A stretch of 64,000 nucleotides of DNA, from NCBI GenBank assembly GCA_963627615.1, contig CAVGBV010000001.1, positions 1 to 64,000 of the forward strand, given 5' to 3'. The position numbers and the translations under genes were made by a program. Origin of the DNA: Faecimorpha sp963627615. Lineage in GTDB: Bacteria; Bacillota; Clostridia; Lachnospirales; Bianqueaceae. The notes beneath the pieces were generated by a model that did not search any database, had not been told where the DNA came from, and was given only the letters and a program-made list of their open reading frames with translations. Positions 18,368 to 26,464 of this stretch are shown here, one piece after another. The stretch's first letter is position 1. Each line of letters opens with the position of its first letter.

Positions 18368-18399
18368 CAGCGGTCTGTATATCGCTATACATCCCGCTG
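18368..18399 (-). promoter_or_regulatory. Intergenic RNA hairpin with GNRA loop
   Basis: Between the fucose isomerase and SGNH genes the minus-strand transcript would form an outer 6-bp stem (CAGCGG with CCGCTG), a symmetric GA/GA internal loop, an inner 6-bp stem (TGTATA with TATACA) and a GCGA tetraloop. Sheared GA pairs and a GNRA loop exist only on this strand, supporting function as RNA. No T-run follows, so it is not a classic terminator. Confidence 0.65.
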
Positions 18400-18423
18400 C
18401 CTTATTTTTACAAGCTCAAAGAA

Positions 18424-19908
18424 TCAGGCAAAGGGATTCTCACTGGGATACAGCATTCCCTTAGGCTGATTGAACGCTACATCTTCAACGCCAAGATACT
18501 TCAATACGGCAAACAGAGACTTGCCGACATGATCAAACGCAACCGCGCCGTGATGCGGATAATGCTTCTGAATCAATACATGACGGTAGAAGCGTCCCAT
18601 CTCCGGAATCGCGAACACGCCGATGCCGCCGAAGGAACGGGTCGCAACCGGCAGTACCTCGCCCTCTGCTACATAAGAACGCAGATTGCCGTCAGAATCA
18701 CACTGCAGACGATAGAAGGTGATCGGAGAAGCCGCGATGTCTCCTTCCAGGGTTCCGCGAGTGAAGTCCGGCTCTCCTCCGTTCTCCAGAAGACGGTTCT
18801 GAATCAGCTGATACTTGACCGCGCGGTCAGCGCACATCTTGCAAGCCGGCGTATTACCGCAATGGAATCCCATGAAAGTATCCGTAATCGTATAATCGAA
18901 CTTACCGGCGATATCCTCATCGTAAATGTACTTCGGTACAGAGTTGTTGATATCCAGCAGCGTCACAGCGTCTCCTGTGATGCAAGCGCCGATATACTCA
19001 GACAACGCGCCATAGATATCTACTTCGCAGGCTACCGGAATTCCTCTGGCCGCCAGGCGGGAATTTACGTAGCAAGGCTCAAACCCGAACTGAGACGGGA
19101 ACGCGGGCCAGCACTTATCGGCAAATACCACATAATCACGGCTTCCCTTATGCTCCTCGGCCCAATCCAGAAGGGTCAGCTCAAACTGCGCCATACGAGG
19201 CAGCAGATCCGGATACTGATTGCCCTTATGGCCCAGCTCCTCTGCCATCTCTTTACATACATCGTCAATTCTCGGATCATTAGCATGTGCCTTATAGGAT
19301 ACCAGCAGATCCAGCTCGGAATTCTCCTCGATCTCGACTCCCAGCTCATACAGTCCCTTGATCGGAGCGTTGCAGGCAAAGAAATCCTGCGGACGAGGTC
19401 CGAAAGTGATTACCTTCAGTCCGGCCAGTCCCAGAATCGTTCTGGCGATCGGAACAAATTCTACGATCATATCCGCGATCTCTTCTGCTGTTCCTACCGG
19501 ATACTCCGGAATATACGCGCGGATGCCGCGCATCTTGAGGTTATAGGAGCAGTTCAGCATGCCGCAGTAAGCGTCTCCGCGTCCGTTGATCATATCTCCG
19601 TCGCCTTCCGCTGCTGCCACATACATAACCGGACCGTCAAAATTCTTCGCGATCAGCGTCTCCGGCGTCTCCGGTCCAAAATTGCCCAGATATACTACCA
19701 ATGCGTTCACACCGGCCTTTTTGATCTCCTCTACCGCTGCCAGCATATCCTTCTCATTCTCTACCATCTTTTCGGCACGATAAAACTCCATGCCCTTGGC
19801 CTGCACTGCTGCCTCTACCGCCTTGCTGCGGCACTCAGACAGAACAATCGGAAAACAGTCGCGGCTAACGGCGATCATTCCCATTTTTACTACAGGTACA
19901 TTACTCAT
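18424..19908 (-). CDS. L-fucose isomerase family protein
   Basis: Predicted ketol isomerase converting L-fucose to L-fuculose, or D-arabinose to D-ribulose. The 494-residue protein matches the fucose/arabinose isomerase fold in length and in segments such as VVYLGNFGPETPETLI, EVDIYGALSEYIG and FHCGNTPACKMC. The start is the ATG of MSNVPVV, preceded by GGAGG; an upstream in-frame GTG lacks a site. It lies 38 bases after the DUF4867 gene, and an alpha-L-fucosidase is encoded at 39988-41214. Exact substrate among 6-deoxy or pentose sugars is inferred, not shown. Confidence 0.85.
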   Translation of the reverse strand: MSNVPVVKMGMIAVSRDCFPIVLSECRSKAVEAAVQAKGMEFYRAEKMVENEKDMLAAVEEIKKAGVNALVVYLGNFGPETPETLIAKNFDGPVMYVAAAEGDGDMINGRGDAYCGMLNCSYNLKMRGIRAYIPEYPVGTAEEIADMIVEFVPIARTILGLAGLKVITFGPRPQDFFACNAPIKGLYELGVEIEENSELDLLVSYKAHANDPRIDDVCKEMAEELGHKGNQYPDLLPRMAQFELTLLDWAEEHKGSRDYVVFADKCWPAFPSQFGFEPCYVNSRLAARGIPVACEVDIYGALSEYIGACITGDAVTLLDINNSVPKYIYDEDIAGKFDYTITDTFMGFHCGNTPACKMCADRAVKYQLIQNRLLENGGEPDFTRGTLEGDIAASPITFYRLQCDSDGNLRSYVAEGEVLPVATRSFGGIGVFAIPEMGRFYRHVLIQKHYPHHGAVAFDHVGKSLFAVLKYLGVEDVAFNQPKGMLYPSENPFA

Positions 19909-19946
19909 TTTTCCAACCTCCACATTTATTTTCTTTCAGAAAAAAC

Positions 19947-20562
19947 TCAAACTCTGAGATTCTCTCCCGTAAGACCCACATAAGCACCGGATGCGGCTTC
20001 CGAAGACTCCGCATGCGCAAGGAGCCACTTGTTGCGCGCCGTCATCCATTGATCCTCCAGGCACTGCGGCTCGTATTCCGGTTTATCCGTATTGGTTCCT
20101 CTGGGCAGCACGATTACGACACGGAATCCTTCCTCCTCCGGTCCATTGCACGGCGCATAATGAAGCGTCGTCGCATAGAGCTCTACGCCCATGCCTGCCG
20201 GAAGCAGAAACGCCGCGACCTTATCTGTTGAATATATGCCATTCTCGATCTCTTCCTGTTTTCCAAGAAGCAGGATCACATCGTCCGCCGCGATATCCAC
20301 CTCAGAATCCCTGTGGTATTCCAGACNNNNNNNNNNCATTGCAGTATCCGAGCTGAATGGGCATTCCGCCGTAAGCCCGATCCTGCAGCGCCTTGCTGAC
20401 CTCAGTCTTCTCTAGACTCTCATCGGACGGAACATAGATCGTATGATCCAGCGGCTTCTCACTGCAGCTTCTCAGCGTGTTCAGCAATGCTGTAAAATCA
20501 TAGCCTTCCATCACTTTTCCGTATCTGGAAAAAGCCGGATCCGTTACCTTTTGAATCTTCAT
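19947..20562 (-). CDS. DUF4867 family protein (interrupted by assembly gap)
   Basis: A small cupin-like protein of about 200 residues found beside fucose isomerase genes in gut Clostridia (family name from memory). The N-terminal part runs MKIQKVTDPAFSRYGKVM to LGYCN and the C-terminal part resumes LEYHRDSEVDIAADDVILLLG; ten Ns (20327-20336) separate them. Counting ten bases shifts the frame, but the known bases total 606, so a missing length divisible by three restores one gene. AAGGGGG precedes the ATG. First gene of the operon, possibly a sugar-binding accessory or mutarotase-like protein. Confidence 0.8.
20327..20336. other. Assembly gap (10 N) inside the DUF4867 gene
   Basis: Scaffold join. 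Both halves of the protein are coherent in different frames, which shows the true missing length is not ten but a multiple of three. No duplicated flank is visible. Confidence 0.95.
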
Positions 20563-20596
20563 ATTGACTACCCCCTTATAAAATCTCTGCCTCTAT

Positions 20597-20625
20597 ATCA
20601 TACTTTTTTTTTCTTCAATTGTCAA
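20597..20625 (-). promoter_or_regulatory. Promoter of the DUF4867/fucose isomerase operon
   Basis: Minus-strand TTGACA (20620-20625) and TATGAT (20597-20602) with a 17-base spacer. Its -35 box directly abuts that of the dnaA promoter inside the palindrome TTCAATTGTCAATTGAA (20614-20630). Confidence 0.82.
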
Positions 20626-20654
20626 TTGAAATGCACTACTTTTTGTGGTATGAT
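20626..20654 (+). promoter_or_regulatory. Promoter of dnaA
   Basis: TTGAAA (20626-20631) and TATGAT (20649-20654) have a 17-base spacer. DnaA boxes lie just downstream (20683-20715), consistent with autoregulation by DnaA. Confidence 0.78.
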
Positions 20655-20682
20655 AGAAAATAGATTCCATAATCCTGGAAAG

Positions 20683-20790
20683 ATATCCACATTGTGTGGA
20701 CATCTTTGTGGACTACTATGTGAAAATCTTGTGTATATTTTCTGGACTGCCCTTTTTTACTAAAACTTTTAGTGGATAAAGATATCCACA
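20683..20790. promoter_or_regulatory. DnaA box cluster upstream of dnaA
   Basis: Near-consensus DnaA boxes: ATATCCACA at 20683-20691 and 20782-20790 on the plus strand, and on the minus strand ATGTCCACA (20695-20703) and TAGTCCACA (20707-20715). With the cluster after dnaA this gives a bipartite origin as in Bacillus. Confidence 0.8.
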
Positions 20791-20808
20791 AAGGTTGGTC
20801 CGACCGAT

Positions 20809-22179
20809 ATGGAGGCTACACCTACTATGAATCCACAAATGATCTACTCCCAGATACAGGAAATCCTTAAAAATCAGCTGTCGGAGACAACCTACAACAC
20901 CTGGTTTGGGAATAATACGCAGGCTGTCAAAATCCTGGAACAAGACGGAAAACACGTTCTTGTACTAAAAACAAAAACGGATCTCGGACAAACCCTGATT
21001 GCTAACCGTTTCAAAGACCAGATTCAGTCCTGCTTTGAAACTCTCGGCTATGACGATTATACATTTCAGGTTATCCTGGATGATAAGGAATTGCAGGCTT
21101 CTTCTGATTCTCCGGAAAAGGATCTGGAATCCAAAAAGCTGCAGGCTTTCCTAAACCCTCGTTATACCTTCGAATCCTTTGTTGAAGGAACACATAATAA
21201 GCTGGCCTACCACTCCTGTCTGGCCGTTGCCGACTGGCCTGGAAATACCTACAACCCGCTGTTTATCTGGGGCGATTCCGGCCTTGGCAAGACGCACCTT
21301 CTGCACGCGATCGGCAATCATGTACTGGACAACGATCCGGATAAGAACGTACTCTATGTACCTTCCGAGACCTTCATGAATGAGCTCATCAATTCCATCA
21401 GCTCCGGCAAAAGCGACGCGTTCCGCGAAAAATACCGACAGATTGACGTGCTGCTCATCGATGACATTCAATTTCTCGGTAAAAAAGAAGCGACGCAGGA
21501 TGAATTTTTCCATACCTTTAATACGCTATATAATAGTAATAAGCAGATTGTCATCTGCTCCGACCGGCCGCCGGAAGAGATCGAACACCTGGCCGAAAGG
21601 ATCCGTTCCCGTTTCAAATGGGGACTTACCGTGGATATTCAATCCCCCGATTACGAAACCAGGATTGCCATATTAAAGAAGAAAGTCGAACAAAGCAATC
21701 TTCAGGTTGACATGGAAGTTCTGAGCTTTATCGCTGATCATATCAACTCCAATATCCGTGATCTGGAAGGAGCGCTTACCCGTGTAGAGGCCTATTGCAA
21801 GCTTCTCAGCCCGGATACGCCGATCACCATCGATATCGCTTCCCGCGCGCTGAAGGATTATGCCGGCAACGATATCAAAAAGATCATCTCCTGCCAGCGA
21901 ATCATCGAGACCGTCAGCGAATATTACGGCATTACCGTAGAAGATATCAAGTCCAAGAAAAAACCGCAGAATATCGTTTATCCCCGGCAGATCGCCATGT
22001 ATCTGTGCCGCAAGCTCACCACCGATCCGCTGAAAACCATAGGCGCTGCGTTGGGAGGCCGGGATCATACGACGATCATGCACGGCGCGGATAAGATCAC
22101 CGACGATCTGAAAGATACCCATAATGAAGAATTGGTCCGTTCCCTGAACGACATTGAACATCGTCTTACAGGAGAATAA
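20809..22179 (+). CDS. dnaA: Chromosomal replication initiator protein DnaA
   Basis: AAA+ initiator that binds DnaA boxes and melts oriC. The 456-residue protein has an N-terminal domain I (QIQEILKNQLSETTYNTWFG), Walker A GDSGLGKTH near residue 154, Walker B LLIDDIQF near 214, and the DNA-binding signature DHTTIMHGADKI near 418. Two starts are possible: the ATG at 20809, or the ATG at 20827 (MNPQMIYS), which has GGAGG 11 bases upstream. DnaA boxes on both sides of the gene suggest autoregulation. Confidence 0.98.
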   Translation: MEATPTMNPQMIYSQIQEILKNQLSETTYNTWFGNNTQAVKILEQDGKHVLVLKTKTDLGQTLIANRFKDQIQSCFETLGYDDYTFQVILDDKELQASSDSPEKDLESKKLQAFLNPRYTFESFVEGTHNKLAYHSCLAVADWPGNTYNPLFIWGDSGLGKTHLLHAIGNHVLDNDPDKNVLYVPSETFMNELINSISSGKSDAFREKYRQIDVLLIDDIQFLGKKEATQDEFFHTFNTLYNSNKQIVICSDRPPEEIEHLAERIRSRFKWGLTVDIQSPDYETRIAILKKKVEQSNLQVDMEVLSFIADHINSNIRDLEGALTRVEAYCKLLSPDTPITIDIASRALKDYAGNDIKKIISCQRIIETVSEYYGITVEDIKSKKKPQNIVYPRQIAMYLCRKLTTDPLKTIGAALGGRDHTTIMHGADKITDDLKDTHNEELVRSLNDIEHRLTGE

Positions 22180-22182
22180 AAG

Positions 22183-22462
22183 TTATCCACTTTATCCACA
22201 TTCACTTGTGTGGATATCGTGTGAATACGTGTTGATAACTTTTTTCCATGGTTTTTCCGAAAAATCGCCTTGTGGACTACTTCGAGCAATCCACAGGTTG
22301 TCCCAAATTATCCACACAGTTCTCAACACGACTTTTTCTTATAATTAAGCCTTTAAAATGACATTTCCCCAAATCCACAGCCCCTACTACTATTACTACT
22401 ACTAAAGAATTATATATCTATTCTCTTCGCATTCGCTCAGAATGCAGATCAAGTTATCCACA
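22183..22462. other. Replication origin oriC (dnaA-dnaN intergenic region)
   Basis: The 295-base gap between dnaA and dnaN has no gene. It holds DnaA boxes TTATCCACT (22183), TTATCCACA (22192, 22308 and 22454), CAATCCACA (22287), AAATCCACA (22371), and minus-strand copies at 22209 and 22271. An AT-rich unwinding element with DnaA-trio-like triplets follows at 22385. The last box overlaps the dnaN ribosome binding site. Gene direction switches at dnaA, as expected of the chromosome origin. Confidence 0.92.
22385..22420 (+). other. DnaA-trio repeats and AT-rich unwinding element
   Basis: Seven consecutive triplets, TAC TAC TAT then TAC TAC TAC TAA (22385-22405), begin five bases after the DnaA box AAATCCACA and a CCCC tract, and lead into AT-rich sequence. 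This order (box, GC spacer, trios) matches the basal unwinding system described for Bacillus subtilis. Confidence 0.82.
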
Positions 22463-22474
22463 GGAGGTATCACT

Positions 22475-23578
22475 ATGAACATCATTTGCAACAAGTCTTC
22501 TCTGATCAAAGGAGTCGGGACCGTAATCCGTGCTGTTTCTCAAAAAACAACCATGCCGATTTTACAGTGCATTTTGTTAAACGCAGAGGGAGATGTTTTT
22601 TCTCTGACGGGAAACGATCTGGAACTGGGTGTATACTGCACGGCTGAAGCGGTTGTGAAAAAAGAAGGGAAGGTTGCCGTTAACGCTAAGATCTTTTCTG
22701 AGATTATCCGGAGACTGCCGGAGGAAGAGGTCATCATTGATTCGGATGATCAGGATAATATCACCATTCAAAGCGGCAAATCCAAATTCAATATCCCGGG
22801 ACAGAAGGGATCTGATTTTCCGTTGCTGCCGGAGGTCAAAAGCGAAAACCAGATGGTGCTTCCGCAGAATGAATTCCGGCAGATGATTCAGAAGACGATT
22901 TTCTCTATCGCGCAGGAGGACAGCGGACGTCCGGTTCTGACCGGTGAATTGGTGGATGTAAGAGACGGATATCTGTATCTGGTCGCCGTAGACGGTTTCC
23001 GAATCTCCATGCAGCGGACCGAGATTTCCGGCGATAAGACCTTCAAGATGACGGTTCCCGGTAAGACCTTAAACGAGCTGAACAAAATTCTCTCCAGCGA
23101 AGAGGATGATCTGATGACGGTGACATTTACCGGACGCCATATTCTGTTCAAGATGGACAGCACGATTCTGGTTTCCCGTCTGCTGGAAGGGGAATTTCTC
23201 AATTACGAGCGGAATCTGAACATGAGCTTTACGACAAGAGCTTATGTCAACAAGCGGGAGCTTCTGGACAGTATCGATCGCGCCGCGTTGATATCCAAAG
23301 AGGGTAAGAACAGTCCGGTTCGGTTTGATATCCGTCAGGATAAGATCATCATCACATCCAATACAGAAGCAGGAAGCGCCTATGAGGAAGTTCCCATCCG
23401 TCTGGAGGGAGAGGGCATGATCACCGCGTTCAATCCCAAATATTACATGGACGCGCTGCGGGCGATTGATGACGATACCGTGTGCATCCTGTATTCTTCG
23501 TCGCTGTCTCCCTGTATTATTCAGGGTTCCCAGACGGAGAATTACAAGTATTTCATTCTGCCGATTCGGCTGAACTGA
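22475..23578 (+). CDS. dnaN: DNA polymerase III subunit beta (sliding clamp)
   Basis: Ring-shaped processivity clamp that tethers the replicative polymerase to DNA. The 367-residue protein matches the family length and shows its three-domain pattern, including GKVAVNAKIFSEIIRRLPEEEV, LVAVDGFRISMQR and the C-terminal YKYFILPIRLN. I start at MNIICNKSSL, preceded by AGGAGG; an upstream in-frame ATG is inside the last DnaA box region. It is cotranscribed with yaaA, recF and yfbR. Confidence 0.98.
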   Translation: MNIICNKSSLIKGVGTVIRAVSQKTTMPILQCILLNAEGDVFSLTGNDLELGVYCTAEAVVKKEGKVAVNAKIFSEIIRRLPEEEVIIDSDDQDNITIQSGKSKFNIPGQKGSDFPLLPEVKSENQMVLPQNEFRQMIQKTIFSIAQEDSGRPVLTGELVDVRDGYLYLVAVDGFRISMQRTEISGDKTFKMTVPGKTLNELNKILSSEEDDLMTVTFTGRHILFKMDSTILVSRLLEGEFLNYERNLNMSFTTRAYVNKRELLDSIDRAALISKEGKNSPVRFDIRQDKIIITSNTEAGSAYEEVPIRLEGEGMITAFNPKYYMDALRAIDDDTVCILYSSSLSPCIIQGSQTENYKYFILPIRLN

Positions 23579-23592
23579 GAAAGGGAAAAACA

Positions 23593-23811
23593 ATGCAGAT
23601 CAGTGAAATCCATGGAGAATTTATCAAGCTGAATCAGTGGCTGAAAAAAGAAAATCTGGTGGAAAGCGGCGGAGAAGCCAATATCGCGATCGAAGAAGGA
23701 CGGGTTAAGGTCAATGGCGAGACGGCGACGCAGCTTCGGAAAAAACTGCATCATGGAGATATCGTGACCGTAGAGGGCCAGGAGCCCTACGAGATCCGGG
23801 TGGTATCTTGA
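23593..23811 (+). CDS. yaaA: S4 domain protein YaaA/RlbA
   Basis: The 72-residue protein is a single S4 RNA-binding domain (IKLNQWLKKENLVESGGEANIAIEEGRVKVNGE), the standard small gene between dnaN and recF in Firmicutes. In Bacillus it has been linked to ribosome assembly. The start follows GAGAAAGGG. Its stop overlaps the recF start (TTGA), implying coupled translation. Confidence 0.93.
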   Translation: MQISEIHGEFIKLNQWLKKENLVESGGEANIAIEEGRVKVNGETATQLRKKLHHGDIVTVEGQEPYEIRVVS

Positions 23812-24905
23812 TCATTCGAGGAATAGAGCTGCGGAGTTTTCGCAACTATGGAGAGCTGTCTTTGACGCTCTTTCCGGGAGTGAATGTGTTGATGGGATCC
23901 AACGCCCAGGGCAAAACCAATCTGCTGGAGGCGATCGGATATTGTTCGACGGGACGGAGCCATCGTACTTCGTATGACAGAGAATGTATTCAGATCGGGC
24001 AGAGCGACGCATTTATAAAAATCGAATATGAGACCAGCCGTCCGGGCGGAAAGAGCAGAACGGATACGATTGAAATGCATCTGAGGCGCAGCGGCGCGAA
24101 GTCGGCAGCCATCAACCGGGTTCCGGCGCAGAAGATCAATGAGCTGTTCGGATGCATACAGACGGTGTTGTTTTCTCCGGAGGATCTGTCGCTGATCAAA
24201 GAGGGACCGGCCAAAAGGCGGCGCTTTATGGACATGGAAATCTGTCAGGTGGATAAGGTGTACCTGCACTATCTCCAGCAATATCAGATTTTGCTGCGGC
24301 AGCGCAATCAGCTTTTAAAAGACATGGTGCGAAAAGGGACGGAGAAGGAGCTGGTCAGTGTCTATGATGAGCAGTTCGCGGAGTATGCCTGCCGGCTGAT
24401 TCGCAGAAGGCGCGAGTTCTTGGAACAGTTGTCCCGAATCGCACCGAAAATTCATGAACAGATTACGGGAAATACCGAAAAAATTGAATTTCTGTATGAA
24501 GCCAATGCACTGGAAAATCAGGAACAGATCTTGCGGTCTCTGGAGCAGAATTTAGAACAGGATTTGCGGTTGGGCGTGACATCGGTCGGACCGCATAGGG
24601 ATGATATCGGAATCAAGATCAATGGGACGGATGTCCGGACCTATGGGTCGCAGGGACAGAAGAGGACGGCCGCGCTTTCCATGAAATTGGCAGAGGTGGA
24701 AATGATGGAAGAGGAGACGGGACAGTCTCCGATTCTGCTGTTGGACGATGTGATGAGCGAGTTGGATGAAAACCGTCAGAAATTTTTGGTGGAGTGTATC
24801 GAAAAGCGTCAGACAGTGATCACCTGTACGGGTGTGGAGGACAGCATTCGGAGAATGAAAAACGCGCGTATCTTTCATGTACAGGAAGGGAGAATCCAGC
24901 CATGA
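23808..24905 (+). CDS. recF: DNA replication and repair protein RecF
   Basis: SMC-like ATPase that loads RecA at single-strand gaps. The 365-residue protein has Walker A GSNAQGKTN near residue 30, a signature-like motif (TYGSQGQKRTAALSMKL) and Walker B PILLLDDVMSELD. The start is TTG, read as MIIRGIELRSFRNY, overlapping the yaaA stop codon. Its own stop overlaps the yfbR start by 4 bases. In most Firmicutes gyrB follows; here it does not. Confidence 0.96.
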   Translation: MIIRGIELRSFRNYGELSLTLFPGVNVLMGSNAQGKTNLLEAIGYCSTGRSHRTSYDRECIQIGQSDAFIKIEYETSRPGGKSRTDTIEMHLRRSGAKSAAINRVPAQKINELFGCIQTVLFSPEDLSLIKEGPAKRRRFMDMEICQVDKVYLHYLQQYQILLRQRNQLLKDMVRKGTEKELVSVYDEQFAEYACRLIRRRREFLEQLSRIAPKIHEQITGNTEKIEFLYEANALENQEQILRSLEQNLEQDLRLGVTSVGPHRDDIGIKINGTDVRTYGSQGQKRTAALSMKLAEVEMMEEETGQSPILLLDDVMSELDENRQKFLVECIEKRQTVITCTGVEDSIRRMKNARIFHVQEGRIQP

Positions 24906-25480
24906 ACTATCATTTTTTCGCCTATATGTCCCGCATGAAGTATATTAAGCGATGGGGACTGATGCGTAACGGGCGGGAAGAAAATATTCAGGAACACAGC
25001 CTTCAGACAGCGATGATCGCGCATTGTCTCGCGCTGATCCATAACCGGGTGCTGGGACTGGAAGAAGTGGACGCGGAGCATATTATGGCGATCGCGATGT
25101 ATCACGAGACTTCGGAAGTTCTGACAGGAGATCTGGCGACGCCGATCAAGTACTTCAATCCCAAGATCAAAGACGCTTATAAAGAGATCGAGCATATTGC
25201 CAATGAGAAGTTGCTGCAGATGATTCCGGACGGGCTGCGCCCGGAATATGAAAAGCTGATCTCAAGGTATTCACCAGAAGAATATGTGCTGGTCAAGGCG
25301 GCGGATAAGATCTGCGCCTGGCTGAAGTGCCTGGAAGAGATCAAGAGCGGGAACGCGGAGTTTCGGGAGGCGGGCAGCAGCATAGAACGGGAGATTCATC
25401 AGATGCGGCTGCCGGAAGTGGAGTATTTTCTGGAAAACTTCGGAAAAAGTTTTGAGCTGTCGCTGGATGAGCTGGAATAG
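24902..25480 (+). CDS. yfbR: 5'-deoxynucleotidase (YfbR-like HD phosphohydrolase)
   Basis: Metal-dependent nucleotidase that dephosphorylates deoxynucleoside monophosphates. The 192-residue protein shows the HD-domain residues EHSLQTAMIAH, YHETSEVLTGD and the downstream VLVKAADKICAWLKCLEE. The ATG overlaps the recF stop (ATGA), so I start there rather than at the longer open frame. It completes the dnaA-dnaN-yaaA-recF-yfbR cluster. Confidence 0.9.
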   Translation: MNYHFFAYMSRMKYIKRWGLMRNGREENIQEHSLQTAMIAHCLALIHNRVLGLEEVDAEHIMAIAMYHETSEVLTGDLATPIKYFNPKIKDAYKEIEHIANEKLLQMIPDGLRPEYEKLISRYSPEEYVLVKAADKICAWLKCLEEIKSGNAEFREAGSSIEREIHQMRLPEVEYFLENFGKSFELSLDELE

Positions 25481-25512
25481 GAAAATTTTCTGAGGATATT
25501 TATGAAAAAAGC

Positions 25513-25541
25513 TTGACGAAAAGTTGGGAATCTCATATAAT
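25513..25541 (+). promoter_or_regulatory. Promoter of the rpmH operon
   Basis: TTGACG (25513-25518) and a perfect TATAAT (25536-25541) with a 17-base spacer. A leader of about 95 bases follows, with two GC-rich hairpins (25567-25581 and 25585-25608). Confidence 0.88.
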
Positions 25542-25643
25542 CTGAAATAGTGCTCTAAAATTTTGTGCCGGTTTTTCCGGCGTGTGCGGGAATTTTTTTC
25601 GCCCCGCAAGGTATGATTTTGATTAAAGGAGGTGCAGCACGCC

Positions 25644-25778
25644 ATGAATACGACTTTTAATCCCAAGACCAAGCAGCGCAAGAGGGAGCATGGTTTTATG
25701 AAGAGAATGGCTACTTCTAACGGACGCAAGGTTCTGTCCAGAAGAAGAGCTAAGGGACGCAAGGTTCTGTCAGCGTAA
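25644..25778 (+). CDS. rpmH: 50S ribosomal protein L34
   Basis: Translating from the ATG at 25644 gives a 44-residue, very basic protein with the L34 signature: NTTFNPKTKQRKREHGFMKRM, then SNGRKVLSRRRAKGRKVLSA. AAAGGAGG lies upstream at good spacing. It is the first gene of the classic rpmH-rnpA-yidD-yidC-khpB operon and is driven by a strong promoter. Confidence 0.98.
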   Translation: MNTTFNPKTKQRKREHGFMKRMATSNGRKVLSRRRAKGRKVLSA

Positions 25779-25870
25779 GGAATGGGCTGTACCTTTGGTG
25801 CGGCATTATGGAAGCCGCCGGTATTCCCGGCGGCGAACCTTATGTTTTCAGAGAAAGATTGGGGCAAAAA

Positions 25871-26218
25871 ATGATCCAAAGTCTTAAAAATCCTCAGTTT
25901 CGTACAGTGTACGGCAAGGGAAAATCCAAGTCAGATAAATATCTGGTTATGTATATCTATCCAAACGGTCTTGAACAAAATCGTCTGGGGATTACAGTCA
26001 GTAAAAAAAACGGAAATAGTGTCGTCAGAAGCCGGCTGAAGAGGATCATTAAAGAGGCCTACCGTTTACAGCAACATCGTTTTGTATCAGGATACGATAT
26101 AGTCATTATAGCCCGCAACGCTTCTATCGATCAGAAGAGCACACAGATGGAAAAATCCGTTTTGAGGCTTGCGGAGAAGTTTCACATTTTGAAGGCAGAA
26201 AACAGGGTCGGTGAGTAA
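25871..26218 (+). CDS. rnpA: Ribonuclease P protein component
   Basis: Protein subunit that helps RNase P RNA mature tRNA 5' ends. The 115-residue protein carries the family core NRLGITVSKKNGNSVVRSRLKRIIKEAYR, with the RNR-like motif as RSRLKR. I start at MIQSLKNPQF, which aligns with the usual beginning; its ribosome binding site is poor (TTGGGGC). An in-frame ATG 21 codons upstream is possible. Gap after rpmH is 92 bases; yidD follows after one base. Confidence 0.94.
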   Translation: MIQSLKNPQFRTVYGKGKSKSDKYLVMYIYPNGLEQNRLGITVSKKNGNSVVRSRLKRIIKEAYRLQQHRFVSGYDIVIIARNASIDQKSTQMEKSVLRLAEKFHILKAENRVGE

Positions 26219-26219
26219 G

Positions 26220-26432
26220 ATGATGAAAAAAGCTCTGCTAGGCGGTATTCGCTTCTATCAGCAGGCAATCTCTCCTTACAAGAGACAGTGCTGCCGGTTT
26301 TATCCCACCTGTTCCCATTACGCGGCGGAGGCAGTGGAAAAATACGGAGCAAGAAAAGGAGCGTATCTTGCGGTACGCAGGATACTGAAGTGCCACCCGT
26401 TTCATGAGGGCGGATATGATCCGGTTCCATGA
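26220..26432 (+). CDS. yidD: Membrane protein insertion efficiency factor YidD
   Basis: The 70-residue protein has the YidD family pattern: IRFYQQAISPYKRQCCRFYPTCSHYAAEA and the ending KCHPFHEGGYDPVP, with conserved cysteines. It assists YidC-mediated membrane protein insertion. Alternative starts are the neighbouring ATG at 26223 or GTG at 26211. It lies between rnpA and yidC as in most bacteria. Confidence 0.95.
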   Translation: MMKKALLGGIRFYQQAISPYKRQCCRFYPTCSHYAAEAVEKYGARKGAYLAVRRILKCHPFHEGGYDPVP

Positions 26433-26464
26433 AGTAATGCCTTTGAAAGAGAGGAGTTATTGAT

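Noticed and set aside
20614..20630. Palindrome as a dedicated repressor operator
   Set aside because: The symmetry is largely explained by two abutting -35 boxes, so a separate operator is not needed to account for it; a regulator binding there is still possible.
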